Positions 34,271-46,974 of a DNA stretch of 48,351 nt are shown piece after piece. The translations under genes and the position numbers were made by a program. The notes under the pieces were generated by a model. It saw only the letters and a list, made by a program, of their open reading frames with translations, ran no database searches and was not told the origin of the DNA. Location: assembly GCF_027587025.1 (NCBI RefSeq), contig NZ_JAPPTI010000018.1, forward strand, positions 1 through 48,351, given 5' to 3'. Source of the DNA: Vibrio sp. LaRot3. GTDB lineage: Bacteria; Pseudomonadota; Gammaproteobacteria; Enterobacterales; Vibrionaceae. Positions within the stretch are counted from its first letter, which is position 1. Each line of letters starts with the position of its first letter.

Positions 34271-34295
34271 CCCTCCCTCTCGGAGGGTTTTTTTT
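34271..34295 (+). terminator. Orphan plus-strand intrinsic terminator
   Basis: CCCTCC pairs with GGAGGG across a 5-nt loop and is followed by eight T residues on the plus strand. The minus strand has no T-run after the stem. Both flanking genes (hemE, nudC) are on the minus strand, so no annotated gene uses this terminator; an unannotated plus-strand transcript is implied. Confidence 0.75.
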
Positions 34296-34321
34296 GCCGT
34301 TTATTCAATAAATTTAGTCGC

Positions 34322-35092
34322 TTATTCTGATACCGTAAGATCAATTAATGATCGTGCAATCGTGCCTTTTGGCGCGACAGGTGGCAGTTGATCAAATGCA
34401 AACCACTGCGCATCGGTCAACTCGCGATAATCAGGCATCAACTCACCACTGGCATATTCAGCGGTGAAAGCCATCATCATGCTAGATGGAAATGCCCAAG
34501 GTTGACTGCCAAAATATTCAACATTTTTCACCTCTATACCCGTTTCTTCTTTGACTTCTCGGGCAACACACTGCTCTAGTGTTTCACCGACTTCCAAAAA
34601 ACCAGCAATCACTGTGTACATACCGTTGCGATGACGAGGGTGTTGAGCCAGTAGGATTTCACCTTGCTTGCGCACGGCGACGATAATACAAGGAAAGATG
34701 CGAGGATAATGCAAAGTACGGCACTCACCGCATTGCATAGCCAATTGATTATGGTTCAAATGATTACGGCCACCACATTGCGGGCAGAAGCGTATCGTCT
34801 GCGTCATGTGGCCATACTGGATGGCTTTGCTCATTAATAGGAATAATGACTCTGGATACTCTAGACAGTCCCTGAGAGAACCCATAGAAAGCGTCTGTTC
34901 GACTTGTTCATCATTCAGCCACATCACTGGCTTGTCTTGATAGTATCCCACACAGATTGCTTGCTGCTCGGGTAAACCAAAAACCTCGGCTGAGCCAAAT
35001 GGCAAAGCGCCATTCTCTAGCCAAATGTCACTTCCTGACACAACACACCAATAAGCATCCTGCGTACGGATTATGTCACCTTTCTTTAACAT
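34322..35092 (-). CDS. nudC: NADH pyrophosphatase / RNA deNADding enzyme NudC
   Basis: Nudix hydrolase that cleaves NADH to NMNH and AMP and removes NAD caps from RNA. 256 residues with a zinc ribbon (Cys103, 106, 121, 124 in CPQCGG and CGEC) and the Nudix box from GFLEVGETLEQCVAREVKEE (about 164-183). The ATG at 35092 was chosen because GAGGGG lies 5 nt upstream; a GTG two codons earlier overlaps that site. Divergent from rsd, as in V. cholerae. Confidence 0.95.
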   Translation of the reverse strand: MLKKGDIIRTQDAYWCVVSGSDIWLENGALPFGSAEVFGLPEQQAICVGYYQDKPVMWLNDEQVEQTLSMGSLRDCLEYPESLFLLMSKAIQYGHMTQTIRFCPQCGGRNHLNHNQLAMQCGECRTLHYPRIFPCIIVAVRKQGEILLAQHPRHRNGMYTVIAGFLEVGETLEQCVAREVKEETGIEVKNVEYFGSQPWAFPSSMMMAFTAEYASGELMPDYRELTDAQWFAFDQLPPVAPKGTIARSLIDLTVSE

Positions 35093-35239
35093 TACCACCC
35101 CTCATTGCTTGCAGTTCATCCATTTTACTGGCAATCTAATTTCATACCAGAGTTTGTAGAAGAACGAGTAATAAACTACAAATTCTTGTAAGGACAATAG
35201 GTTGTTTATCTATATTCGCTTTGCTAAACAAAGTTTAAT

Positions 35240-35257
35240 GATCACATGTACGTGATC
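35240..35257. promoter_or_regulatory. GATCAC-N6-GTGATC inverted repeat upstream of rsd
   Basis: Six-bp half sites with a 6-bp centre (ATGTAC), 20 nt before the rsd start. Each half contains a Dam site and a third GATC follows at 35259-35262. It may be an operator or a methylation-sensitive element; the binding protein is unknown. Confidence 0.35.
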
Positions 35258-35276
35258 CGATCATGAGGGCATGGTC

Positions 35277-35765
35277 ATGCTAAATAAATTCAAACAGACA
35301 CAGCAACAATGGGGTGGCTCGAGTGAAGTCATCGATCATTGGTTAGAAACCAGACAGAAGTTGATTGTTGAATATTGCCAGCTTGCCGCACTTCAACCCG
35401 CAACTCAAAAAGCCACTCTTTCTTCGCTTCCAACGCCACTTGAACTTCAAAATTTCTGCCAACAACTTGTCGACTACATCTCTGAAGGCCATTTCAAGAT
35501 TTACGATATGGTGATGGATCAATGGCGCGCTACAGGCTTTGAAGCGACAGACGACATCAATAGCACTTACGCTAAAATCGTTCTCACTACCGACCCATTA
35601 CTCAATTTTACTGACAAATATGCAGCGGTCGACAAAGACGACACCTTAGATGACTTCGATAATGACTTATCTGCGATTGGTGAAATCATTGAAGTTCGAT
35701 TTGAAGTAGAAGATCACCTCATTCAGCTTATAGCAGATAGCTTAGCCGTACCTCCTGGTGCATAA
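35277..35765 (+). CDS. rsd: Regulator of sigma D (Rsd/AlgQ family)
   Basis: Anti-sigma-70 factor that sequesters the housekeeping sigma in stationary phase and helps alternative sigma factors compete. The 162-residue helical protein begins MLNKFKQ like E. coli Rsd and shares the IDHWLETRQKLIVEYC and FCQQLVDYISEGHFKIYD segments. An ATG two codons upstream (35271) is disfavoured because GAGGG spaces correctly to 35277. It converges on rpoC, the gene for part of its target complex. Confidence 0.93.
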   Translation: MLNKFKQTQQQWGGSSEVIDHWLETRQKLIVEYCQLAALQPATQKATLSSLPTPLELQNFCQQLVDYISEGHFKIYDMVMDQWRATGFEATDDINSTYAKIVLTTDPLLNFTDKYAAVDKDDTLDDFDNDLSAIGEIIEVRFEVEDHLIQLIADSLAVPPGA

Positions 35766-35790
35766 GTAAGCTTTCATTGCTGATGTATAT

Positions 35791-35822
35791 AAAAAGGTTG
35801 GTACTGTGGTGCCAGCCTTTTT
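35791..35822 (+). terminator. Intrinsic terminator after rsd
   Basis: Stem AAAAAGGTTGGTAC / GTGCCAGCCTTTTT with two G-U pairs and a TGTG loop, plus strand, 25 nt past the stop. Confidence 0.85.
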
Positions 35823-35891
35823 GCGTTTTAACGCTGCTAAAAATATCAGTAGAGATATGAATTCTTTGCACTCCCCTATTTTATCGGCAAC

Positions 35892-35917
35892 AAAAAAGGC
35901 ACCCTATGGTGCCTTTT
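35892..35917 (-). terminator. Intrinsic terminator after rpoC
   Basis: Stem AAAAGGCACC / GGTGCCTTTT with a 4-nt loop, followed on the minus strand by a six-T run. It ends the rplJL-rpoBC transcript. Confidence 0.9.
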
Positions 35918-35944
35918 ATCATTTTAAGCTATTGCTCTTTACGA

Positions 35945-40147
<4,203 letters not shown>

Positions 40148-40237
40148 AATCAGCTCCTGTAAGGAGTTAAAAGGGGCTCACCCGCAAAAGTGAGCACCTT
40201 CAACCAAATAATCAGCTTTCTCTATAAGAAAAAGGGA

Positions 40238-43200
40238 TTACTCTTCGTCTTCTAGCTCGATGTTGATACCTAGCGAGCGAATCTCTTTCAACAGTACGTT
40301 GAACGATTCTGGCATACCAGGTTCCATGCTGTGGTTTCCGTCTACGATGTTCTTGTACATCTTAGTACGGCCGTTAACGTCATCCGACTTAACAGTTAGC
40401 ATTTCTTGAAGCGTGTAAGCAGCACCGTATGCTTCTAGTGCCCATACTTCCATCTCACCGAAACGCTGACCACCGAACTGAGCTTTACCACCTAGTGGTT
40501 GCTGAGTTACTAGGCTGTACGAACCAGTTGAACGAGCGTGCATCTTGTCATCAACAAGGTGGTTCAGTTTCAGCATGTACATGTAACCTACAGTTACAGG
40601 ACGCTCAAACGCATCACCTGTGCGACCATCAAATAGCGTTAGCTGACCAGACGTTGGTAGGTCTGCTAGCTCAAGAAGCGCTTTGATTGATGATTCAGGA
40701 GCACCGTCAAATACTGGAGTCGCAATTGGTAGACCGCCACGTAGGTTCTTGATCAGTGTACGAACTTCATCATCCGTTAGTGCTGCAACATCTACTTTCT
40801 GACGAGTGTCGCCTAGAGAGTAAACTTTCTGCAGGAAGTCACGGAATTTCGCAAGCTCTTGCTGCTCTTTCACCATCTGGTTGATCTTGTCACCGATACC
40901 TTTCGCTGCCAGACCTAAGTGTACTTCTAGGATCTGACCGATGTTCATACGCGATGGTACACCCAGTGGGTTAAGTACGATGTCTACAGGCTGACCTTTC
41001 TCATCGTATGGCATGTCTTCAACAGGGTTGATCTTAGAGATTACACCCTTGTTACCGTGACGACCGGCCATCTTATCACCAGGTTGGATGCGACGTTTAA
41101 CCGCTAGGTAAACCTTAACGATCTTCAGTACGCCCGGTGCTAGATCATCACCTTGTGTGATCTTGCGACGCTTAGTTTCGAACTTCTTATCGAAGTCAGC
41201 TTTAAGCTCGTCGTACTGCTCAGCAAGTTGCTCTAGCTGAGTTTGTAGTGCGTCGTCTTCTAGCGTTAGCTCTAGCCACTTCTTACGATCAGTAGTGTCT
41301 AGTTTCGCTTCAGAGTAACCACCTTCGATTAGTACAGCGCGAACACGGTTTAGAAGGCCACCCTCAAGAATCTGGAATTCTTCAGTTAGGTCTTTCTTCG
41401 CTTCTTTTAGCTGCATCTGTTCAATTTCAAGTGCACGTTTGTCTTTTTCAACACCGTCACGAGTAAATACTTGAACGTCGATGATAGTACCTGAAACAGA
41501 GTTAGGTACGCGTAGAGACGTATCTTTAACGTCTGATGCTTTTTCACCGAAGATAGCACGTAGTAGCTTCTCTTCAGGAGTTAGCTGAGTTTCACCTTTA
41601 GGCGTTACTTTACCTACAAGGATGTCACCGCCTTTCACTTCTGCACCAATGTAAACGATACCTGACTCATCTAGTTTAGATAGAGCAGACTCACCTACGT
41701 TTGGAATATCAGCTGTGATCTCTTCAGCACCAAGCTTGGTATCACGCGCCACACAAGAAAGCTCTTGAATGTGGATAGTCGTGAAGCGGTCTTCTTGAAC
41801 TACGCGCTCAGATACTAAGATCGAGTCTTCGAAGTTGTAACCGTTCCAAGGCATGAACGCGATACGCATGTTCTGACCAAGCGCTAGCTCACCAAGGTCT
41901 GTTGAAGGACCATCAGCAAGAACGTCGCCACGTGCTACTGGTTCACCCGGCATCACACATGGACGCTGGTTGATACACGTGTTTTGGTTCGAACGAGTGT
42001 ATTTAGTTAGGTTGTAGATATCGATACCTGCTTCACCAGGGATCAACTCTTCTTCGTTCACTTTAACAACGATACGAGAAGCATCTACAGACTGGACTGT
42101 ACCACCACGTTTAGCTACTGCTGTAACACCAGAGTCAACTGCGATGTTACGCTCGATACCAGTACCAACTAGAGGCTTGTCAGCCTTAAGTGTTGGAACG
42201 GCCTGACGTTGCATGTTCGCACCCATCAATGCACGGTTCGCATCATCGTGTTCTAGGAACGGGATAAGCGATGCAGCGATAGATACTACTTGGTTTGTTG
42301 CAACGTCCATGTAGTTAACATGTTCGCGTGGGTGAAGACCAGATTCACCTTTCTGACGAGCTGTGATTAGCTCTTCAGCAAATGTGCCTTCTTCAGTCAG
42401 AACCGTGTTCGCCTGAGCGATAACGTATTGACCTTCTTCGATCGCAGATAGGTAATCTACTTCGTCTGTTACTACGCCATCTACTACACGACGGTATGGA
42501 GTCTCAAGGAAACCGTACTCGTTACAACGTGCAAATGCAGATAGTGAGTTGATCAGACCGATGTTTGGACCTTCAGGCGTTTCGATTGGACATAGACGAC
42601 CGTAGTGAGTTACGTGTACGTCACGTACTTCGAAGCCTGCGCGTTCACGAGTTAGACCACCTGGACCCAATGCAGAGATACGACGCTTGTGCGTCACTTC
42701 TGATAGAGGGTTGTTTTGGTCCATGAACTGTGAAAGCTGTGAAGAGCCAAAGAATTCTTTAACCGCTGCTGAAATAGGCTTAGCGTTGATTAGGTCTTGA
42801 GGCATGATTGCATCAAGGTCACCAAGGCTTAGGCGCTCTTTCACTGCACGTTCAACACGTACAAGACCAACGCGGAATTGGTTTTCAGCCATTTCACCAA
42901 CAGAACGGATACGACGGTTACCTAGGTGGTCGATATCGTCCACTTCACCGATGCCGTTACGGATAGCGATAAGCTTCTTCATCACTTCGATGATATCTAG
43001 CTCATCTAGTGTGCCTTGCTCTTGTGCATCTTCACGACCGATTGAGCTGTTGAACTTCATACGGCCAACAGTTGATAGATCGTAACGCTCTTCAGAGAAG
43101 AATAGGCTTTCGAATAGAGCTTCCGCAGCTTCTTTCGTTGGTGGCTCGCCAGGACGCATCATGCGGTAGATTTCTACCAGTGCAGAAATACGATCAACAG

Positions 43201-44266
43201 TGCTGTCGATGCGTACAGTTTCTGACATGAATGGGCCGTGGTCTAGATCGTTAGTGAATAACGTCTGTAGAGCTTTATGACCTGCTTGAGAAAGGTTCGC
43301 TAGAGCTTCCAAGCTAATTTCTTGGTTAGCGCCAACGATGATCTCGCCAGTGTCTTCATTGATGTAATCTTTCGATGCAACTTTACCAACGATGTACTCT
43401 ACTGGTACTTCGATGTGCTCAACGCCATCTTTTTCAAGTTGACGAATATGACGCGCAGTTACACGACGACCAGTCTCAACGTAAGTCTTGCCATTTGCTT
43501 CGATGTCGAATGACGCAGTTTCACCACGTAGACGATCAGGAACAAGCTCCATAAGTAGAGTTTGATCTTTCACTTCGAAGTTCACTTTCTCGAAGAACAG
43601 ATCCAAGATCTCTTCAGTCGATTTACCTAGTGCACGAAGGATGATTGAAGCAGGTAGCTTACGACGACGGTCGATACGTACGTACAGGTTGTCCTTAGGA
43701 TCGAACTCAAAGTCTAACCATGAGCCACGGTAAGGAATGATACGTGCGTTGTATAGAACTTTACCTGATGAGTGGGTCTTACCTTTATCGCTGTCGAAGA
43801 AAACGCCAGGGCTTCTGTGCAGCTGGGATACGATAACCCTCTCGGTACCATTAATTACGAAGGTACCATTGTCTGTCATAAGCGGAATTTCGCCCATGTA
43901 GACTTCTTGTTCTTTGATGTCTTTAACGGTGCCTGCTGGCGCGTCTTTATCAAAAATAACTAGACGTAGTTTTACGCGTAGTGGTTTTGAGTACGTTACG
44001 CCACGGATTTGACATTCTTTAACATCAAATACTGGCTCACCAAGACGGTAGCTAACGTATTGCAGCTCAGAGTTGCCGTTGTAGCTCTGGATAGGGAATA
44101 CAGAACGGAAAGCAGCCTCTAGACCGTACTGCCCTTCAGGATCCTGTTCGATAAATTTTTCGAACGAATCGAGCTGGATCGATAGCAGGTATGGAATGTC
44201 CAAAACTTGTGGACGAGTACCAAAGTCCTTACGGATGCGCTTTTTCTCGGTATAAGAGTAAACCAT
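40238..44266 (-). CDS. rpoB: RNA polymerase subunit beta
   Basis: Core polymerase subunit lining the active cleft. The 1342 residues match E. coli length exactly. The rifampicin pocket (about 507-533: SSQLSQFMDQNNPL, THKRRISALGPGG) has the wild-type Gln, Asp, His and Ser, so a rifampicin-sensitive enzyme is expected. It follows rplL after a gap carrying an attenuator and a possible RNase III stem. Confidence 0.98.
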   Translation of the reverse strand: MVYSYTEKKRIRKDFGTRPQVLDIPYLLSIQLDSFEKFIEQDPEGQYGLEAAFRSVFPIQSYNGNSELQYVSYRLGEPVFDVKECQIRGVTYSKPLRVKLRLVIFDKDAPAGTVKDIKEQEVYMGEIPLMTDNGTFVINGTERVIVSQLHRSPGVFFDSDKGKTHSSGKVLYNARIIPYRGSWLDFEFDPKDNLYVRIDRRRKLPASIILRALGKSTEEILDLFFEKVNFEVKDQTLLMELVPDRLRGETASFDIEANGKTYVETGRRVTARHIRQLEKDGVEHIEVPVEYIVGKVASKDYINEDTGEIIVGANQEISLEALANLSQAGHKALQTLFTNDLDHGPFMSETVRIDSTVDRISALVEIYRMMRPGEPPTKEAAEALFESLFFSEERYDLSTVGRMKFNSSIGREDAQEQGTLDELDIIEVMKKLIAIRNGIGEVDDIDHLGNRRIRSVGEMAENQFRVGLVRVERAVKERLSLGDLDAIMPQDLINAKPISAAVKEFFGSSQLSQFMDQNNPLSEVTHKRRISALGPGGLTRERAGFEVRDVHVTHYGRLCPIETPEGPNIGLINSLSAFARCNEYGFLETPYRRVVDGVVTDEVDYLSAIEEGQYVIAQANTVLTEEGTFAEELITARQKGESGLHPREHVNYMDVATNQVVSIAASLIPFLEHDDANRALMGANMQRQAVPTLKADKPLVGTGIERNIAVDSGVTAVAKRGGTVQSVDASRIVVKVNEEELIPGEAGIDIYNLTKYTRSNQNTCINQRPCVMPGEPVARGDVLADGPSTDLGELALGQNMRIAFMPWNGYNFEDSILVSERVVQEDRFTTIHIQELSCVARDTKLGAEEITADIPNVGESALSKLDESGIVYIGAEVKGGDILVGKVTPKGETQLTPEEKLLRAIFGEKASDVKDTSLRVPNSVSGTIIDVQVFTRDGVEKDKRALEIEQMQLKEAKKDLTEEFQILEGGLLNRVRAVLIEGGYSEAKLDTTDRKKWLELTLEDDALQTQLEQLAEQYDELKADFDKKFETKRRKITQGDDLAPGVLKIVKVYLAVKRRIQPGDKMAGRHGNKGVISKINPVEDMPYDEKGQPVDIVLNPLGVPSRMNIGQILEVHLGLAAKGIGDKINQMVKEQQELAKFRDFLQKVYSLGDTRQKVDVAALTDDEVRTLIKNLRGGLPIATPVFDGAPESSIKALLELADLPTSGQLTLFDGRTGDAFERPVTVGYMYMLKLNHLVDDKMHARSTGSYSLVTQQPLGGKAQFGGQRFGEMEVWALEAYGAAYTLQEMLTVKSDDVNGRTKMYKNIVDGNHSMEPGMPESFNVLLKEIRSLGINIELEDEE

Positions 44267-44343
44267 GGGGTTCCTCAGCTCGCTGATAAGTGACCCAAAC
44301 TGTCCGACTTCGCCATGTGAGATGGGGGGACAGTGACTAACGA

Positions 44344-44413
44344 CTGTTTAAGGTGGTGACATTAAATTCGTCAGAACTTAATGATTTTTGCTCGGGTAGT
44401 GGTGCTTAAACAG
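44344..44413 (-). other. Long-range stem in the rplL-rpoB spacer (possible RNase III site)
   Basis: CTGTTTAAG and its complement CTTAAACAG, about 50 nt apart, enclose a second CATTAA/TTAATG stem. In E. coli the rplL-rpoB spacer is cut by RNase III; this structure is in the equivalent place. Cleavage here is inference. Confidence 0.45.
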
Positions 44414-44442
44414 CGGGAAAATTCACCAAGACCCTACAGCGC

Positions 44443-44473
44443 AAAAAGGCCGGTGGTCATAAAACCACCAGCC
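44443..44473 (-). terminator. Attenuator between rplL and rpoB
   Basis: On the minus strand GGCTGGTGGT pairs with ACCACCGGCC (one G-U), then TTTTT. It lies about 30 nt past the rplL stop. Matches the known partial terminator that lowers rpoBC expression relative to rplJL in E. coli. Confidence 0.82.
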
Positions 44474-44505
44474 ATTAGCCGTTCGGCTAAGAAATTAAGT
44501 AATAA

Positions 44506-44874
44506 TTACTTAACTTCAACAGAAGCGCCTGCTTCTTCTAGTTGAGCTTTAAGAGCTTCAGCTTCTTCTTTCTCAACGCCTTCTTTTAGAGGTGCAGGTG
44601 CGCCGTCTACAAGAGCTTTAGCTTCTTTAAGACCTAGGCCAGTTGCGCCACGTACTGCTTTGATTACAGCAACTTTGTTACCGCCAGCAGCAGTTAGGAT
44701 TACGTCGAATTCAGTTTGCTCAGCAGCAGCTTCGCCTGCAGCAGCGCCGCCAGCTACAACAGCAGCAGCAGCAGAAACACCGAATTTCTCTTCCATTGCT
44801 TCGATTAGTTCAACAACTTGCATTACAGACATTTCTGCAACTGCGTCTAGGATTTGCTCGTTAGTAATAGACAT
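44506..44874 (-). CDS. rplL: 50S ribosomal protein L7/L12
   Basis: Stalk protein present in multiple copies, recruiting translation factor GTPases. 122 residues: N-terminal dimerisation helices (MSITNEQILDAVAEMSVMQVVELIEAMEEKFG), Ala/Gly-rich hinge (residues 35-50) and the globular C domain (KVAVIKAVRGATGLGLKEAKALVDGAP). Downstream of rplJ by 57 nt. Confidence 0.98.
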   Translation of the reverse strand: MSITNEQILDAVAEMSVMQVVELIEAMEEKFGVSAAAAVVAGGAAAGEAAAEQTEFDVILTAAGGNKVAVIKAVRGATGLGLKEAKALVDGAPAPLKEGVEKEEAEALKAQLEEAGASVEVK

Positions 44875-44931
44875 AACAATTCTCTTTTAAGTCAACAATA
44901 AGTTTATTTTGCAACAAGTAAAAAGCAAGGC

Positions 44932-45426
44932 TTACGCCGCAGCTTCTTCTTTTTGATCGCGGATAGCAGCGAAAGTACGTACCAGCTTGCCAGCAGAAGC
45001 TTCTTTCATGCACATCATTAGGCGTGCGATTGCTTCGTCGTAAGTTGGTAGAGTCGCTAGTACGTCAGCATCAGTAACTGCGCCTTCGAATGCAGCAGCT
45101 TTGATCTCGAATTTGTCGTTCTCTTTAGCGAAGTCTTTGAAAAGACGCGCTGCAGCACCTGGGTGCTCGTTAGAGAAAGCGATTAGAGTAGGACCAGTGA
45201 AAGTGTCAGTTAGACACTCGTAGTCTGTACCTTCAACCGCACGACGCGCTAGAGTGTTACGAACAACACGCATGTAAACACCAGCTTCACGAGCCTGTTT
45301 ACGTAGTGATGTCATCGCGCCCACTTCAACGCCACGAGAGTCAGCAATTACTGCAGAAAGTGCACCACTGGCTGCTTCGTTGACTTCAGCAACAATTGCT
45401 TTTTTGTCTTGAAGGTTTAAAGCCAT
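44932..45426 (-). CDS. rplJ: 50S ribosomal protein L10
   Basis: Base of the L7/L12 stalk and autogenous repressor of its operon. 164 residues from the ATG at 45426 (MALNLQDKKAIVAEV), which aligns with E. coli and has AGGAG upstream. The open frame extends 15 codons further (to 45471) into the leader, but that stretch is not conserved-looking and overlaps the regulatory RNA region. Confidence 0.97.
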   Translation of the reverse strand: MALNLQDKKAIVAEVNEAASGALSAVIADSRGVEVGAMTSLRKQAREAGVYMRVVRNTLARRAVEGTDYECLTDTFTGPTLIAFSNEHPGAAARLFKDFAKENDKFEIKAAAFEGAVTDADVLATLPTYDEAIARLMMCMKEASAGKLVRTFAAIRDQKEEAAA

Positions 45427-45541
45427 CTTGGATTTACTCCTGGTTGTAGTTACACCACTCACTATTATCACAACAGTGAGAGTTATTGAGGTGCTTCCCA
45501 GAAGAAAGGTAACTATAAAATATAGAGCTTTCTGTCAGTTC

Positions 45542-45620
45542 GGGCACCATCTACGTAGGATTATTAAGTTATCGTTTGATAAACAAACTCAAACACCTAC
45601 GGTCTTGGACGGAGACTGGG
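45542..45620 (-). ncRNA. L10 leader (ribosomal protein autoregulatory RNA)
   Basis: The minus-strand leader contains paired segments GTCCAAGACCGTAGG and CCTACGTAGATGGTGCCC flanking a variable loop, closely resembling the E. coli L10 leader that binds the L10-(L12)4 complex to repress rplJL translation. It lies between the rplJ promoter and start codon. Identified by recall of the family consensus, not by a covariance search. Confidence 0.75.
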
Positions 45621-45672
45621 TCATAGTTCATAGAACCAAAGTTCAGCCCCAACCACAAATATTAGGCGCAAA

Positions 45673-45701
45673 ATTATACGAGAACTTTGCGCCTAAGTAA
45701 A
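45673..45701 (-). promoter_or_regulatory. rplJ promoter
   Basis: Minus-strand -35 TTTACT (45701-45696), 17-bp spacer, -10 TATAAT (45678-45673), followed by a TTTTGCGCC discriminator. The -10 sits in the loop of an AGGCGCAAA/TTTGCGCCT dyad, a layout shared with the rplK promoter. Drives rplJL-rpoBC. Confidence 0.8.
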
Positions 45702-45721
45702 TAAGTGTGTCGTAAAATTAA

Positions 45722-46423
45722 TTACGCAACTGTGTTCAGGCTAGCCTGATCAACAGCAACACCAGCACCCATAGTAGTAGAGATGCTTACTTTCTTCAGG
45801 AAAGTACCTTTCGCTGAAGATGGCTTAGCTTTCTTCAGAGCAACTAGAAGTGCTTCTAGGTTCTCTTTGATCTGCTCAGCAGAGAAGTTTGCTTTACCGA
45901 TAGTAGTGTGGATGATGCCGTTTTTGTCGTTACGGTAACGAACCTGACCAGCTTTAGCGTTCTTAACTGCTTCAGCAACGTTAGGAGTTACAGTACCAAC
46001 TTTAGGGTTTGGCATTAGACCGCGAGGACCTAGGATAGTACCTAGTTGACCTACAACGCGCATTGCATCTGGAGAAGCAACAACTACGTCGAAGTTCATT
46101 TCGCCTTTCTTAACTTGCTCAGCAAGATCTTCCATACCTACGATGTCTGCGCCAGCTTCTTTAGCTGCTTCAGCGTTTGCACCTTGAGTGAACACTGCAA
46201 CGCGGATTTCGCGGCCAGTACCGTGAGGTAGTACAGTTGCACCACGTACGTTCTGGTCAGATTTACGAGCATCAATGCCTAGGTTAACTGCAACGTCAAC
46301 AGACTCAACAAATTTAGCAGTCGCTAGTTCTTGAAGAAGAGCAACAGCTTCGTTGATTTCGTATTCTTTAGTTACGTCAACTTTTTCGCGGATTACGCGC
46401 ATGCGCTTAGTTAGTTTAGCCAT
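45722..46423 (-). CDS. rplA: 50S ribosomal protein L1
   Basis: L1 stalk protein that helps move deacylated tRNA out of the E site, and in E. coli the translational repressor of rplKA. 233 residues with the two-domain L1 signature (VASPDAMRVVGQLGTILGPRGLMPNPKVGTV region). It starts 4 nt after rplK ends, so expression is coupled. Confidence 0.98.
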   Translation of the reverse strand: MAKLTKRMRVIREKVDVTKEYEINEAVALLQELATAKFVESVDVAVNLGIDARKSDQNVRGATVLPHGTGREIRVAVFTQGANAEAAKEAGADIVGMEDLAEQVKKGEMNFDVVVASPDAMRVVGQLGTILGPRGLMPNPKVGTVTPNVAEAVKNAKAGQVRYRNDKNGIIHTTIGKANFSAEQIKENLEALLVALKKAKPSSAKGTFLKKVSISTTMGAGVAVDQASLNTVA

Positions 46424-46427
46424 CTTA

Positions 46428-46856
46428 TTAACCCTCTACCACTAGGCCCATTGAACGAGCAGTACCAGCGATAGAACGCTTCATTGCTTCGATGTCAGCA
46501 CCAGTCATATCAGCAGCTTTAGTTTCTGCGATTTCTTGGATTTGAGCGTCAGTTACAGTACCAACTTTTTCAGTGTTTGGACGACCTGAACCAGACTTAA
46601 CGCCAGCAGCTTTCTTAAGAAGAACAGCAGCAGGTGGAGTCTTAGTGATGAACGTGAAAGAACGGTCGTTGTAAACAGTGATAACAACTGGAGTAGGTAG
46701 ACCTTTTTCGATAGATTCTGTTTTCGCGTTGAACGCTTTACAGAATTCCATGATGTTAACACCGTGTTGACCTAGTGCAGGACCAACTGGTGGACTTGGG
46801 TTCGCCATACCAGCAGCAACTTGTAGCTTGATGTAAGCTTCAACTTTCTTAGCCAT
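46428..46856 (-). CDS. rplK: 50S ribosomal protein L11
   Basis: Component of the GTPase-associated centre, needed for RelA activation. 142 residues; N domain with PSPPVGPALGQHGVNIMEFCKAFN (thiostrepton-proline region) and C-terminal RNA-binding domain ending RSMGLVVEG. First gene of the rplKA transcript with a dedicated promoter upstream. Confidence 0.98.
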   Translation of the reverse strand: MAKKVEAYIKLQVAAGMANPSPPVGPALGQHGVNIMEFCKAFNAKTESIEKGLPTPVVITVYNDRSFTFITKTPPAAVLLKKAAGVKSGSGRPNTEKVGTVTDAQIQEIAETKAADMTGADIEAMKRSIAGTARSMGLVVEG

Positions 46857-46942
46857 GATAATTCCTAAATTTTGGGTAGTAGCGCTAATCGACTGATCAG
46901 CTCCCCGTTGATTAAAATCTTTTTACTTCGGAAGAAGTAAAA

Positions 46943-46974
46943 AGGCGCGAAATTATAGTCATAATTCGCGCCTT
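46943..46974 (-). terminator. Terminator hairpin between nusG and rplK
   Basis: On the minus strand AAGGCGCGAATTAT pairs with ATAATTTCGCGCCTT (one bulged base) and five T residues follow. It would stop transcripts arriving from secE-nusG. A second stem (CTTTTTACTTC/GAAGTAAAAAG, 46919-46944) follows immediately. The rplK promoter -10 lies in its loop and arm. Confidence 0.75.

Noticed and set aside
45427..45471. 15-residue extension of L10
   Set aside because: It overlaps the autoregulatory leader and is absent from family members; MALNLQDK is the conserved start.
45661..45690. Intrinsic terminator between rplA and rplJ (AGGCGCAAA/TTTGCGCCT)
   Set aside because: The stem is followed by AATATTTGTGG rather than a U-tract and encloses the rplJ -10; treated as part of the promoter dyad.
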